NCBI GenBank assembly: GCA_900708905.1
Contig: CAADRB010000051.1
Location: 133,740-197,739 of the forward strand
Origin: Hymenolepis diminuta
Lineage: Eukaryota; Platyhelminthes; Cestoda; Cyclophyllidea; Hymenolepididae
Reading direction: 5' to 3'
Length of the DNA: 64,000 nucleotides
Within the stretch, counting starts at the first letter, position 1; the number at the start of each line of letters is the position of its first letter. The notes beneath the pieces were generated by a model. It saw nothing but the letters and a program-made list of their open reading frames with translations, was not told the DNA's origin and ran no database searches. A program made the position numbers and the translations under genes. Shown here in pieces: positions 50,801 to 60,720 of this stretch.

Positions 50801-51342
50801 CACATTTTTGGGCTATGTTCTGCAGACAATCTCAGAACAGCTGTTTGGGTGATACAATTGGATGACTCAGACCTACAGACAACCTAACGAGAGTAAAGGG
50901 GACTCTTTGAATAACACTTACCAGCTAAGAAGTAGACGTATGAACAGGCTCGGGATAATTTGGCATTCGTCCTCAATAGGGCTGTACAGGCGCCGGCACA
51001 GACCACAAAACAAGCGAGAAAGACTAGTAGACAAGCAGAAAGAATGAGGAAAATTAGAGCCATTCGCCAAACCCAATGAGGTACAGTCTCTAGGGCTGGA
51101 TAGTAGCCACAGCCATGTGTCCATTCAACATCACCATTTGGCCGATATGATGGATATCCACAACGTCGAAAGAGGCCAAGATAACTAATACTACTTACCA
51201 TCCCACCATTGTAAGTAAGATAATTAACACTTCCACTAATCCAGAAAGGTAGGAGACAGCAGGTACAGCATATACCTGCAGCGAGGATAGTAAGAAGAGA
51301 CCAAATTAACAGGACAACGTAGATATGCCACCCTGGCGTCAT
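35811..51342 (-). CDS. LHFPL: LHFPL-family tetraspan membrane protein, four exons
   Basis: Exons on the - strand: 51342-50922, 39506-39405, 39331-38940 and 35930-35811, joining into 1035 bases (344 residues). Phases (1, 1, 0) agree throughout. Four membrane spans are visible: about residues 7-31, 91-119, 134-151 and 182-200. Loop 1 has the family pattern LGLFRRC (Cys61) and CGYY (Cys78), followed by WRMA. YPFGW follows span 3; then come Cys165 and CEIGWAY (Cys177) before span 4. Family members are tetraspan proteins of plasma membrane and junctions, for example LHFPL5 in hair-cell mechanotransduction; by eye LHFPL6 is closest. The cytosolic tail of about 144 residues is much longer than in human members. 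Intron 1 is 11.4 kb. Intron 2 is only 73 bp and uses a GC donor (GCAAGT). If the exon 3 donor (GTAAGT) is not used, the frame reads on to a stop at 38904, giving a 316-residue form. An in-frame TGA upstream of the ATG supports this start. Confidence 0.9.
36266..36461 (-). CDS. Orphan open frame in LHFPL intron 3, possible exon
   Basis: After the acceptor-like TTTATCTTCAG the - strand reads LLRIESQNIDGLIAVLVSNN and continues with a mixed, protein-like composition to a TAA at 36266 (about 65 residues). It cannot be an LHFPL exon in this frame, since LHFPL exon 3 ends in phase 0 and this frame needs two preceding bases. No family is recognised; it may be chance or part of another transcript. Confidence 0.2.
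40720..40930 (+). repeat. Dispersed repeat R4, copy b (LHFPL intron 1)
   Basis: CAATCTGCCTTTCCTTGAAG, then GCTAAGCTCCAATTAAACG, CTCAAGAAAGGAGGAG and AAAGCTATGCACTCTTTGAT. The first three blocks match 47650-47730, and the last matches 25360-25385. Confidence 0.55.
42035..42056. repeat. TA microsatellite
   Basis: Eleven TA units in a row just before the maT-type transposon. A shorter TA run occurs at about 41126-41140. Confidence 0.9.
42120..43243 (+). mobile_element. maT-type (Tc1/mariner superfamily) transposon remnant in LHFPL intron 1
   Basis: The 3' end reads CACACCCTGTA, the reverse complement of the ACAGGGTGT start typical of these elements. The 5' end is placed at TACAGACACTC near 42123 but is diverged. 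Between them lies a transposase broken into at least three frames. It is inserted in the first intron of the LHFPL gene on the opposite strand. Confidence 0.7.
42250..43103 (+). pseudogene. maT-type transposase pseudogene
   Basis: Fragments in order: VRRVHEMVDDNPGKLMRDIL (DNA-binding region), RLTRANGLLNKLKHPEEQE and PWFFS near the first catalytic Asp block, IDSVANG, then the region where the second Asp is expected (SPNNVRFHLI, where relatives have a QD motif), WMAENFYRHVTPILWSPN, SSDLNPS with the third Asp, and NKDHLIRAYD at the end. Frame changes lie near 42330, 42540 and 42900. The product is not functional. Confidence 0.8.
43320..43510 (+). repeat. Dispersed repeat R1, copy c
   Basis: Best-preserved copy of the family, with CTTGACCTTGGCAGAGG, CCGAATTAATCAGTGTGGT, TGGCCATCGGCACC and ACCGATGAGCATCAG. 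It lies about 75 bp beyond the maT-type element, as R1 copy b lies 75 bp beyond mariner copy 1. Confidence 0.55.
46229..46430 (+). pseudogene. Gypsy-type integrase remnant in LHFPL intron 1
   Basis: The frame from 46229 begins WIGRIQ and contains ITDYFTAFW, the signature around the first catalytic Asp of gypsy integrases (TDYFTK-like). It then passes through TIVDN to a stop, and a shifted frame continues GLPTMIHFMSNEYLR, matching the G-x-P-x-x-I-x-S-D-x-G-x-x-F block around the second Asp, which is lost. Frameshift and substitutions show a dead copy. Confidence 0.7.
47640..47880 (+). repeat. Dispersed repeat R4, copy c (LHFPL intron 1)
   Basis: CAATCCGCTTGCCTTTAAGG and GCTAAGCTCAAACCGAACGC match 40730-40780. 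The open frame at 47664-47876 is produced by this repeat and is not considered a gene. Confidence 0.55.
48480..48650 (+). repeat. Dispersed repeat R1, copy d
   Basis: Shares GTAGTGTGGTTGGCCATTGC and GTGCACCGAGGAGCATTG with 43430-43490. Confidence 0.5.
50160..50620 (+). repeat. Dispersed repeat R5, copy b (LHFPL intron 1)
   Basis: GATTCTTGGTGTTATCGATT, TTTGTAAATAAAAGCAACAC and CGAGAAGATAC parallel 60410-60460. The end (GAAGCTCAGATGAAGTAGGA, CCTGATTCCCTGGCTCC) parallels 29190-29230 and 60640-60690. Confidence 0.55.
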
Positions 51343-51412
51343 CAATGAGCTAAATCACACGTATCAGCATCAACTTTCGAGCCTAAGTGGATTTCACTTG
51401 GGGATATCGTTG

Positions 51413-51458
51413 ATTGGTTAAGATGGCAGCCAATGTCCATTGAGGAATATCTTATTGG
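51413..51458. promoter_or_regulatory. Cluster of three CCAAT boxes upstream of LHFPL exon 1
   Basis: ATTGG at 51413-51417, CCAAT at 51430-51434 and ATTGG at 51454-51458 lie 71-117 bases upstream of the ATG. Such clustered NF-Y-type boxes are typical of animal promoters, though chance matches occur. No TATA box is evident close by. Confidence 0.4.
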
Positions 51459-51459
51459 C

Positions 51460-52975
51460 TGGCGGAATTTACTCATCAAATAGGGCCTGACTGTGACCTG
51501 AAACCTAGCCTTGTTCCTAATTGCGCACATTTTGCAGTTGCTTTTCGCACTTTGACCTCAATTGCAGGTACCAATCGCTATATGCGTCTGAAGGCTTTTC
51601 ACTGATAAAGTGCGCTAAATAAGAAAGCTCAGCGCATAAATGAAATCCGGGCAGAATTTAAATTAACCTAACGTTTTTGCAAGGATATCTCCACAAGGCA
51701 AAACTATCTTTCTGCAAAATGTTGGCCTTGACCATATCAAAATTAACTCTCCTCATATCAGTCAAAGTTATCTTAAAAGATTTAGTCCTTTAAAACCTTA
51801 TTTTCTGCCACTTTGATCTAGGTATCCACTGGACATTGTTAGACCACAGTTAATGCTATTCATTTTCCGAGACCATTTATTGGAACAGAAGTACCCCCAT
51901 ATTTTTTGATCGATGAAAATTAATGATAATAATAATGACTTGGAGATCTGTTGAATGCAGATTACTCATCTCGAGGCGACCTGGAGTTACTTTTGTTCTG
52001 GTTCTATCAATATGGATTTACATTCATCGAACAATTTTTAAATATGTCCTTCCAGGAATCTTTAAATAATAACGCCTAGTAGAGGGCTATGGCGTTACAA
52101 CATCATTTATCGGGTCGAAATTATTTCGACCTAGGCAATGGGGTTTGCCAGAAGTAAATATGCCGTAACAATAAAATTTTATTGAAATATTTCAAATATT
52201 ATTACCGATCATAAGCCAAAAGACCGTACTTACTAAATACAGAGCCATCTAAATATGAGGGAGTACTAAAACAGTATAGCTCCTCGGAATTCTGGTGAGC
52301 TCATTTCCAAGATACTCAAAACTTGTTGATCAGTTGATCCAGTGGAATGGCTGACCTTACTACTTGGGTCCATTCGAATCATTTCGCTTCCATGAGCACG
52401 TAGATGAGCCTTGCAAATGTATTATAAATTTTTCGTTGACTAATAATAGCTTCTATCGATATTGCTGATAGATCACTGCCAATTAAACATATGTTCCTCT
52501 TTGACGGTAAAATTTTATTCTTCCATATAATGTAATATTCAATATAGCAAAATTAAGAGGAATTTAACCAATAAAACTGCAGGAATTGAGTCAAGGTAGA
52601 TTTCTAATACGTCTTACTTTATTCACCGGAAATTTGATTCAGAAATATAGCCATTTATTTTTTTTGTGAATTTCAACAAAATTCGAATTTCACACACGTA
52701 AAAAATGTAGTCTTTGAGGATGGGACCGGTAACAGCCCTTTTTCTCGTTCTATAATGTTCCCCACTCTCTCGTTCCCATTAATAACATTTATTCAGCCTA
52801 CTTATTTCTATGCCAATTCATTGTGGATCTCATACGTAGCTGCTTTCTCTTTTCACACCGACTGTCTCTAGTGCAATAAAATGCTTTATTTATTGAACGT
52901 TTGTATCTGTAAATCTACCCAGCCACTAGCAAAAAGATTGCTAGGATACCCGCTGTTCTTCCTTCGCCTTCACCT
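51460..52975. other. Upstream flank of the LHFPL gene
   Basis: No supported gene. A degenerate piece near 52320-52400 resembles repeat R1. The part 52720-52990 is pyrimidine-rich on the + strand and may be retroelement debris. Confidence 0.45.
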
Positions 52976-52997
52976 GTTCTTACAATTCTGTAAGAAC
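52976..52997. other. Perfect 9-bp inverted repeat
   Basis: GTTCTTACA, a 4-base loop ATTC, then TGTAAGAAC. It lies 29 bases before the left end of mariner copy 2. Confidence 0.6.
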
Positions 52998-53026
52998 TGT
53001 ACATTTTTGTCTTACGGAGGATAATA

Positions 53027-54178
53027 TCAGGTTATAACAGAAGTTCTGTCCCATAAAATATTATTTCTTCTTTCAGATTGTGTGATAATTATCCTTACTA
53101 GTAACTATTTCTAGCCCTAATGTGCACTCGAAATAAAGAGCCTATCAGGCATTTTTTTTCTCTTCGAATTTCATCAGGGAAATACGGCAAGCTAAGCAGC
53201 AAAAACACTCAAAGACACTTATGTTGTGAATGAAAAGACCTGCAGAAGGTGGTTTTCTGCAGCTATTTTCAAAAAGTTGCAAGTGCAAGTTACCATTGAT
53301 GAAAATCCAACCTGTATCACTAGAGAACTGAGCAAAACCTTTCACATAAGGCGCCATATGACCATATATATGGCTTGGCATGAAAAGACTTGGTTAGGAA
53401 AATCTCAAAGGCTTGGAAATGAGTCCCACACGATTTGTCACAAATCAACATGCAACAGCATGTGACCTGTTGTGTTTCACTGCGTTCTCGTGAACTGAAC
53501 TTCAAGCACCTTTTTAGACCGAATCATAACTGACAGCGACGAGAGGTGGTGGATCCTTTACAACGATGGTAAGCTCAAAAGACAGTGGTTCAAAGCCAAT
53601 TTCACAACCGAGATAATTCAGGACTGCATCCGGAGAAAATCCTTTTGTGTGTATGGCGGGATTTGAAGGGAATTCTTTATTTATGAACTAATGGGTGACA
53701 CTCAAACAATGACATCTGAAGTTGACTGTCAGCAGCTACCTCGTTTAGAAGCAGTTAACGGCAGGAAAACGGTCTTCTTTGATCAATCGAAAAGGAGTGA
53801 TTTTGCATCATGATAATGCCAGATCCCAATCTTCAAGAGCAACCAAAAATCTCGTTGAAGAATTTGGCTGAGAAGTCGTGCATCATCCACCATATTCTCC
53901 CGATCTTGTACCAACCGATTTTCATCTTTTCGGAAGCTTACAGAATCATTTAATGGGACTTCAAAGGCCTAATTCAAGAGAAAAGGTGAAAATGAAGAAG
54001 CTAGTTTCTTTTTTGAGTCCGTGCTGGCTAATTTCTATTAAGAAGGAATGAGAAAGCTTACGACAAAATGGGAAGATAGAATTAATAAAAATGGTGACAA
54101 TGCTGAACACTAAATAAATGTATTTTTGACAGAATTTTCACTTTAATTCGAATTTAAAAAATGGACAGAACAACCTGA
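53027..54178 (+). mobile_element. Mariner-family transposon, copy 2 (deletion derivative)
   Basis: The left end TCAGGTTATAACAGAAGTTC follows a TA dinucleotide (53025-53026). The right end has lost about 10 bases of its inverted repeat (GGACAGAA runs straight into CAACCTGA). Compared with copy 1 it lacks a block after the left end and about 65 bases in the transposase N-terminal region, giving 1152 bp. A block of about 185 bases (53320-53505 against 21500-21685) is identical in both copies. Confidence 0.88.
53160..54065 (+). pseudogene. Mariner transposase pseudogene (copy 2)
   Basis: Same motif order as copy 1, including NEKTCRRWFSA in the helix-turn-helix region and remnants of the HDNA and YSPDL catalytic blocks, interrupted by stops and frameshifts. 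Copies 1 and 2 do not share all of their disabling changes, so they decayed partly independently. Confidence 0.8.
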
Positions 54179-57100
54179 AAGTTAGACTACTTTTGCCCTT
54201 CACTTCATTAAAAAATGTGTTTATTTATATGTTCTCCTTTCAGATACTTCCAAATTGTTCGAACTATACAAAGAATCGAACTGTTTCAACAAATTAGGGA
54301 TGTTCTAAGTAATGACTTAATTTAAACAGACATATGAAGAGCTAATATTTGTCATCTACTGATATTAAAATTAAGTGTGTGCATTAAGTTGGTATTTTCT
54401 TTAAGTTAATCATTCTGACTTCATAATCTGACAACCATCTGTAATGGATCTGCCTTCCAACGATGCTTTATGAATGATTTACGTATTTTTACATAAACTG
54501 GTCAAAGTTAATTAGTTAGATATGTACAAATGGGTTGGAAGTTATCACGGCTTGCCAATCTGCAAGAATTCCTACCGCAAATACATGAATAAAAGACACC
54601 GATCCGAAAATATGGAGGAAGGCATTTAATTTATTTTACTTTTTCAGAATTGTCATCGCTGTTGTAGCGGATGCTACATCAATAAGCCTTTTTGCTGCAG
54701 CTAGGTAATCCTCCTAAGCAGTCCAGATAGTGTCTAGCAGCGTCCTCCATCATAAATTTGCTCTCGAAATTGGCTAGGCTGCTCCCAAAGTAGCGAGAAC
54801 AAGAAAGATCTGGAGTGGAGAGGGTCTATTGCTCCGCATGCGATGAGATAGCGAGAATTTAATTTCATGTGTGTGAACAGAGCCCCGTAGGAGATGTTGT
54901 CCACGAGCCTGGTTCTTATATACAAACAATGCTAAGGTGCAGGGATAGTGACTGCTGATTGTCTGGAGGCCTCTGCAGGCAAAAATCACACTATTTTCCA
55001 AGGAAATAAAAAAATTTACATTTTTAAATATCCAATGGTATTTGAATTAGGAGGACAGCAGACAGATTTAATAGAGTTAGAAACAGGGCGGGGACCAATA
55101 AGAAGTCGGAATTATGGAAGCATTGAGTTGTCTTTTTCTCATATGGAGAATATATCATTATATTTTACGATCTACAAGCCGATATCACAGCAAGAAGAAG
55201 GAAAACACAATTTCTCGTTGGTATTGCAAAAACTTATTACAGTCGAACTCCAACTGCGTTCAGTATATAGTAATTCATAATAGTTCACATAAACAATTCA
55301 AAGGATAGCGTTGTTTTCAATAATAATGGGAAGAAAAAAAGAAATACCCATTTCTTCAGGGGAAAATATTTAGTAATCATTCCTAATTATATTTTCACCT
55401 CGACAATTATATAATGCTTTTATGCTCGACATTTAATATACAGAGTACATTGCACCATGGTCCTAGTACATCTCCCAAGATACATAGGCGAGATTGTGTC
55501 CATGATATTCAGAGTTTGCTGACTGTTATTTAATTCCATGTTTGACTCGATTCTTTACCTTGTTACAGGTAAGAGCAGATAGAAGAGACTGTCGGCGATT
55601 TCATTTCCAAGTCAATCTATCACAGTATGGAAAAAATATTCAATACATTTTCATTTGGTATATTAAAATAACTGTTTGATTCAAATCAAGCGATATGTAT
55701 TTCAACATTTTTTCTGCTGAAAATATCCTGGAAGATCATACTTGTCAGCATCTATTTATGAGGATAATTCTGATGAACCCTACCTGTTTAACCTTAGTTT
55801 CTGTTTAAGCTTACATACTTCATACATCTGACTCACTATGTAATTACTTTCAACAGTGTGCCTTATAATATGTCCCCGATAATGGATGGATGGAAAGAGT
55901 TACGTGAGAGCAGACTATTTTTCTGACACTTGTTGAAAGATAATTCATTACCATGGTTAGGTATCTTACTATTCAAATTCATCTATATAAGTTCCTTGTT
56001 ATAAGTGGTAAGATAACGTCATAGTACTGTACTTCCATATAAATAAATCAATGCTCAGATCAATACAAAGACCGCTAAGAGTTGTCATGTAAAGTTAAGG
56101 TCAGAGATTTTGTAATGGAGTTCTAGGCGTTTAAGATACAACATTCCGATTGTAAAGGATTGTACTTTTGGAGCCAGATAAAATTATGTTAAATAGTACC
56201 TTCTAAAACTGATGATCCTCTTAAGGCTAACCGAGTACAATAGCCTTTCTCGAGTAGGGAGACCAAGAGTTATGTAGGACACAGTATATATTGTACAATC
56301 GGAAATGAAGGGGTGGAAAAAGGAATTGGGAGAGAAGGGGATAGCGTTGGCACTGGAAACAGACAAGCCAAATTGAAGTGAGATGAGGTGATTAACAGAT
56401 TTCGTGCTCTGATCGTTGATGAACAGCCAAAAATGAGAACAGAGGTCCAGGTCAGTAGGCGCACAATGCATGGGGAGAAAGAGCAGACTTATTGGTTCGA
56501 GTGTGCTGGTATTACATATTTTTAAGCACGGATAAGGGAAAATCTAAGCTTTTCAAAGATCAGTTTTTATTATTTGAATTTCAGGTTTCTGATGCATTCA
56601 GGTCCGTGAAATCCGAAGTTTGTCAATCAGTTGATTTAATTGAACATCTGGTCGTACAACTTCGACTCACTGGGATCTTTTACAACCGTGAGCAGAAAAA
56701 TAAGGTCAGCGAAGTCAAAGACTTCTAAAAATCTACTTAAAAAAGGAAAATTGAGAAACAGTGGCACAAACACTAAGTGATACCGGTAGGCTTATTTTAA
56801 ATATTTCTTCTGATGCACAATTATGAAGTCGGGAATTTAAGAGAGTTAACAACAAGTCACAAACCACAAAATAAGAGAAAAAATCTCTTAAAGTAAGATA
56901 AACTACAATTATTTTCAGTAAAATATTTACAAAATTTGTTTTTCATCAATTAGCCTGTAGACAATATGTCCTCTTAACAAAACTAGGAATCTCCAATGAA
57001 TTACTGATGACTAGGAGGTCAAACCGCATTGGAGATAACAAAACAGGTGCGAGAGAGAACTCGCAGAGGAACGAATACTGAGACAGACAGGGAGAAGAAG

Positions 57101-59490
57101 AGAGTGTGAGAACAAAGCACCTGGTCAGAGCATATAGAAATGGGGGTGTGAAAAGGACAGACAGATTAGCTGAGTCATGATAGGGCAGGTAGGAGTGAAA
57201 ATCAGTAATCGACATGCAGGTGCACTTTGAGCACAGAGCGGAGAGGGTAACTGTATGCACTCGGTTCACGCAAGCATTCGAAGTAAAAATAATTCCATCT
57301 TAGACAATAGGAGATGATTGGAGTTTCGATAATAATTTCTTTTAGCTGGATGTAGGGGGCCAGTGTTTCGCTTTATTTCAAATACAATCAAAACTATTGT
57401 TTCTCTCAAGTTTTATTCTTCATGAACAATTTAATTTGACAGTGCAATGGCTGTAGAGGGAATTAATTTTGTGAAACCATAGTAACGGACGAAAAATCTC
57501 ATAGGCTTCTTTCTTTATTCAATTATCATCTTTATTCAAATCATGGAAGTGTTCTGTAAAGAATAGGAAATATGAAGCCATGTAGTTCATTGTATCCTTG
57601 AGTGAACTCTAATGAGGTCTGCTATAAAGAATTATGTTAACGTTAATATTCTGCTAACATTTTGACTATTGTAAGAAAAAAATGTTATTGAAATGGTTGA
57701 ACAACCGTCTAAACTAATAAGCTGGTCAACTAAGCCAATAACACCGCAAATATGAATTCACTCTCCAACAAATCCTCAAGTTTGGCTATTTGAATATTAT
57801 AACAAAAAGAAGCGAACTATACTTGAAATGTAAAAAAAACTTACACCCTGAATCTGAGGATCAAATTTTGAAAAACCCTTTTGAAAACCTGATTTTATCC
57901 CCCTCACCATCTCCATCCCCTTCGTTTTACCCATGTTGGTTAGTGCTCCTATGCTCAGATGTTTTTCTACTATTAAAAATTGTAATTTCGCCCTAAATTC
58001 AAAGATTAACGTGTGATTAAGACGCAAGACAGCTGGAAGGTAAGTCAGTAAATAAAGCGAGACGGTCCTGATTGTCAGGCTTTTAGAATGAGTCAAGCTC
58101 AATGACTTAGATAGACGACACGAATTTTTTTCAAGTGATGTTCGTCCGAATTCCAGCAGCTTTTTGGCAGACCAAAGGACAAATCACAATTTTATCTTCT
58201 TTGAGATAGTATTTCGATTCGTTTTCGGAAAATTGACTCAATACAGATCGGTCTTTCAACATTTGGGATGTACGTGATATCTCACTGTATTTCATTCACT
58301 GACAGATGAATTCCATGACTTATTGGAGCTAATTAAGTAAGAGGTTTGTTATTTTTTTTCGTATCCATTCTGTGGTATCGCGGCTCAGCTGATAGACTCC
58401 CTTAGAGGTACTGCTACTTGAGTGCGATTGATTTTTTCCCGTCTCCGAGACTATTTTCTTTGTCTATTTAAGCAGATACCATATAATTAAGTTAAAAGAT
58501 GTTCTCTCCGGAAACTTCTGAGCCTTCGTGCGTTGTCGCCAATATGTTACATATCCGAAACCTTCCAAAATCATAAGTACAACGATCTCTGAAACCTAAA
58601 TAATTAAAAGAGATTAAGGGGCTACACTTCTCCGGTGAAATGTGGCATGACCTCTTTTTTAACACACACCTGCCTTAAAATCAAAGCGATTTCCGAATTT
58701 TAATTAGTTAGGCATGGTTTTGAGATCACTCATGTCAAAACCAGTTAAAATATGGAGTGATTAAATTTTTATCGGTAGAATTTAAAGACCCATCTATCTC
58801 CAGGAATGTAGATGATGACATGTTGTTAAATATATCTGTAACAAGCATCCACTCCAAAGCTCAAAGAAATGATTAAAAGATGATTGAAAAGTAACTCCCG
58901 TTCAGAGGAACGATATTCATTAAATCAAATATGAATGAAACACTCATGACATTAAAATGTAACTGGAGCATTGATTTGCAGTTGTTAAGCCTCTCGGGAA
59001 CACATTATGGGATCCTTGATATTGAGTTTGCATAACATTTCTTGGGGATCTTTGCATTGATATAAGTATGTACTCTCACACTGATCCTTCATTTTCAGAC
59101 AAGTGATTTCCAAATTTCAGATTGTGTCGATAACTTGACGCATTCTTGAACATTTAAACATCTGGAAGCCTTCCTCGATGACTTTTCAATCACTCTGTAC
59201 GATGATATACGTTCCTCAAAATTGATCTGCTGACAAATTCTAAGGCCATAATTGGGAAAAGGTTAGTTAAAATTTGCATCGAAGGAACTAATTGGATATG
59301 GACACAGATATACTTAATGCAAAGTTTATTAGAGGGAATTTTGAAATGTGGCAGTGAAATGTTTACGTAAAACATTCGGGAATGCTACATTTGGTTGGCC
59401 CTTAGATTTAAAAGCTATTTATGTTATCTGTATTCTATGTTACTCTCAAAACACATTGTTCTATTTTATTTCATAAGATACAAAAGCGAA
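54179..59490. other. Gene-free stretch rich in repeats
   Basis: No exon is supported. It holds R3 copy b (54663-54975) and two purine-rich segments on the + strand (about 56220-56490 and 57000-57280) whose composition creates long but meaningless - strand frames. A 110-codon + frame at 54948-55280 overlaps the R3 end and is unrecognised. Confidence 0.45.
54663..54975 (+). repeat. Dispersed repeat R3, copy b
   Basis: TGTAGCGGATGCTAC, CCTCCTAAGCAGTCCAGATA, TAGCGAGAACAAGAAA, GGAGTGGAGAGGGTCTATTG and TGCAGGGATAGTGACTGC recur in the order seen at 13244-13500. Confidence 0.65.
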
Positions 59491-60720
59491 TATCCGGAAT
59501 TGTTGAACAGGGATCCTGTTTCTCTTCAATGTAGTGTTTCAGCTAACATTGGATTAGGTGTGCGGAATTTTGTAAGGATTTGAAAGTTAGACTATTGAGT
59601 TATTCAGGACTCGAAAGGTCGTTGAGACTTCTTGAATATGCAGATAACCTATGCCTTATCAGCTCATATATTGTACAAGTTGAACAGCTCCTTCAAAGGC
59701 CTGAAACCAATCTTGACAAATATGCGATGGAAATAGAATATGATAAAACACTCTGGATATACTTCGGTACAGATCTGGATCAATGATCTCACTAAACAAA
59801 TAATTGCAAGATCAATCAAGTGAGTAACTCCCCAGTGAATGGCAAAGGTCTAGTCGATGATGCGGTAAAATTAAATATCATTAAAGGCCAAGCGACAGCT
59901 AGTGAAGTCTAGACTTATTCTAGGATCGAAAGTGTTATCGATTAAAACTCGGGCAAAGATACCGGGAAAATTTATCGAAACAGTCCTTCCGCATGGTTTT
60001 TCTGCAGTTTTCTAATGTAAGGTAAATGATAGTAGATAAAGAGCTCGAAGAATGATGTTAAGATTGTACAGCCGGAGACAAATGAGTATTAAAGTTCTTG
60101 CAGAAAAAATCACTCTGAGAAACTTTGCCAAACAGCTACATGGCTGGAGAATAAGTCCATAGGTCAGTCTTCATAGAGAACATAGCATTATTAACAAAAG
60201 TGTTATTGAACTCCCACTTACCCTAATTAGGTGCCTCTAATCCGCATGGACAAAGAGCTGGTTAAAACAACTGCAAGTAGATGCCGAACAGGTATTTGGC
60301 GAGAAAGAAGGCGAAAATTAGATTATGAATCCTGCGAAGAATTCTGCTGCTCTAGTTATTGAATGTCACCCAAAACTGAAAAAATCACGTAAAATAGAAA
60401 CTGTATATATAGATTCTCGGTGTCATCCACTTTTTGCAAATAAAAGTGAGGTGAGAAGATACTGGCGGATCTATCACCACAAACTCAGATGATCCACCAC
60501 CAGGTAGACTTTTTGTCAAGTAAATCGTTGCTAAAAGAATTATGTGAAATAGGATGTCATCCAGAATACGAAAAGCAATATGGCGAAAGTAAAGAAGGGC
60601 TCTAACCTGAAGCAGCAGTTGACCTAATAATTCTGAAGCCTAAACAAAGTAGGGTTCTCCAGATTCCCAGACTCCCACTTCTACCACCTAATCTACAATT
60701 CCTTTTAAACTGTGAACATG
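59490..60720 (+). pseudogene. Non-LTR (LINE) retrotransposon reverse-transcriptase remnant
   Basis: At 59496 the frame reads GIVEQGSC followed by FSS, the V-x-Q-G-x-x-x-S block of LINE reverse transcriptases. At 59631-59690 another frame reads LEYADNLCLISSYIVQVEQL, where YADN (59637-59648) stands in place of the catalytic YADD. Downstream sequence to about 60720 ends in repeat R5, which recurs at 50160-50620 and 28740-29250. Stops and frameshifts show it is dead. Confidence 0.7.

Noticed and set aside
54948..55280. 110-codon + strand ORF
   Set aside because: Starts inside repeat R3, with no recognised domain or promoter; probably chance.
56184..57269. Long - strand ORFs (up to 107 codons)
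   Set aside because: Composition-driven frames opposite purine-rich sequence; no signals or homology.
58374..58430. tRNA-like segment (GGCTCAGCTGATAGA)
   Set aside because: Resembles a D-arm, but no matching B box, anticodon arm or acceptor stem could be formed.
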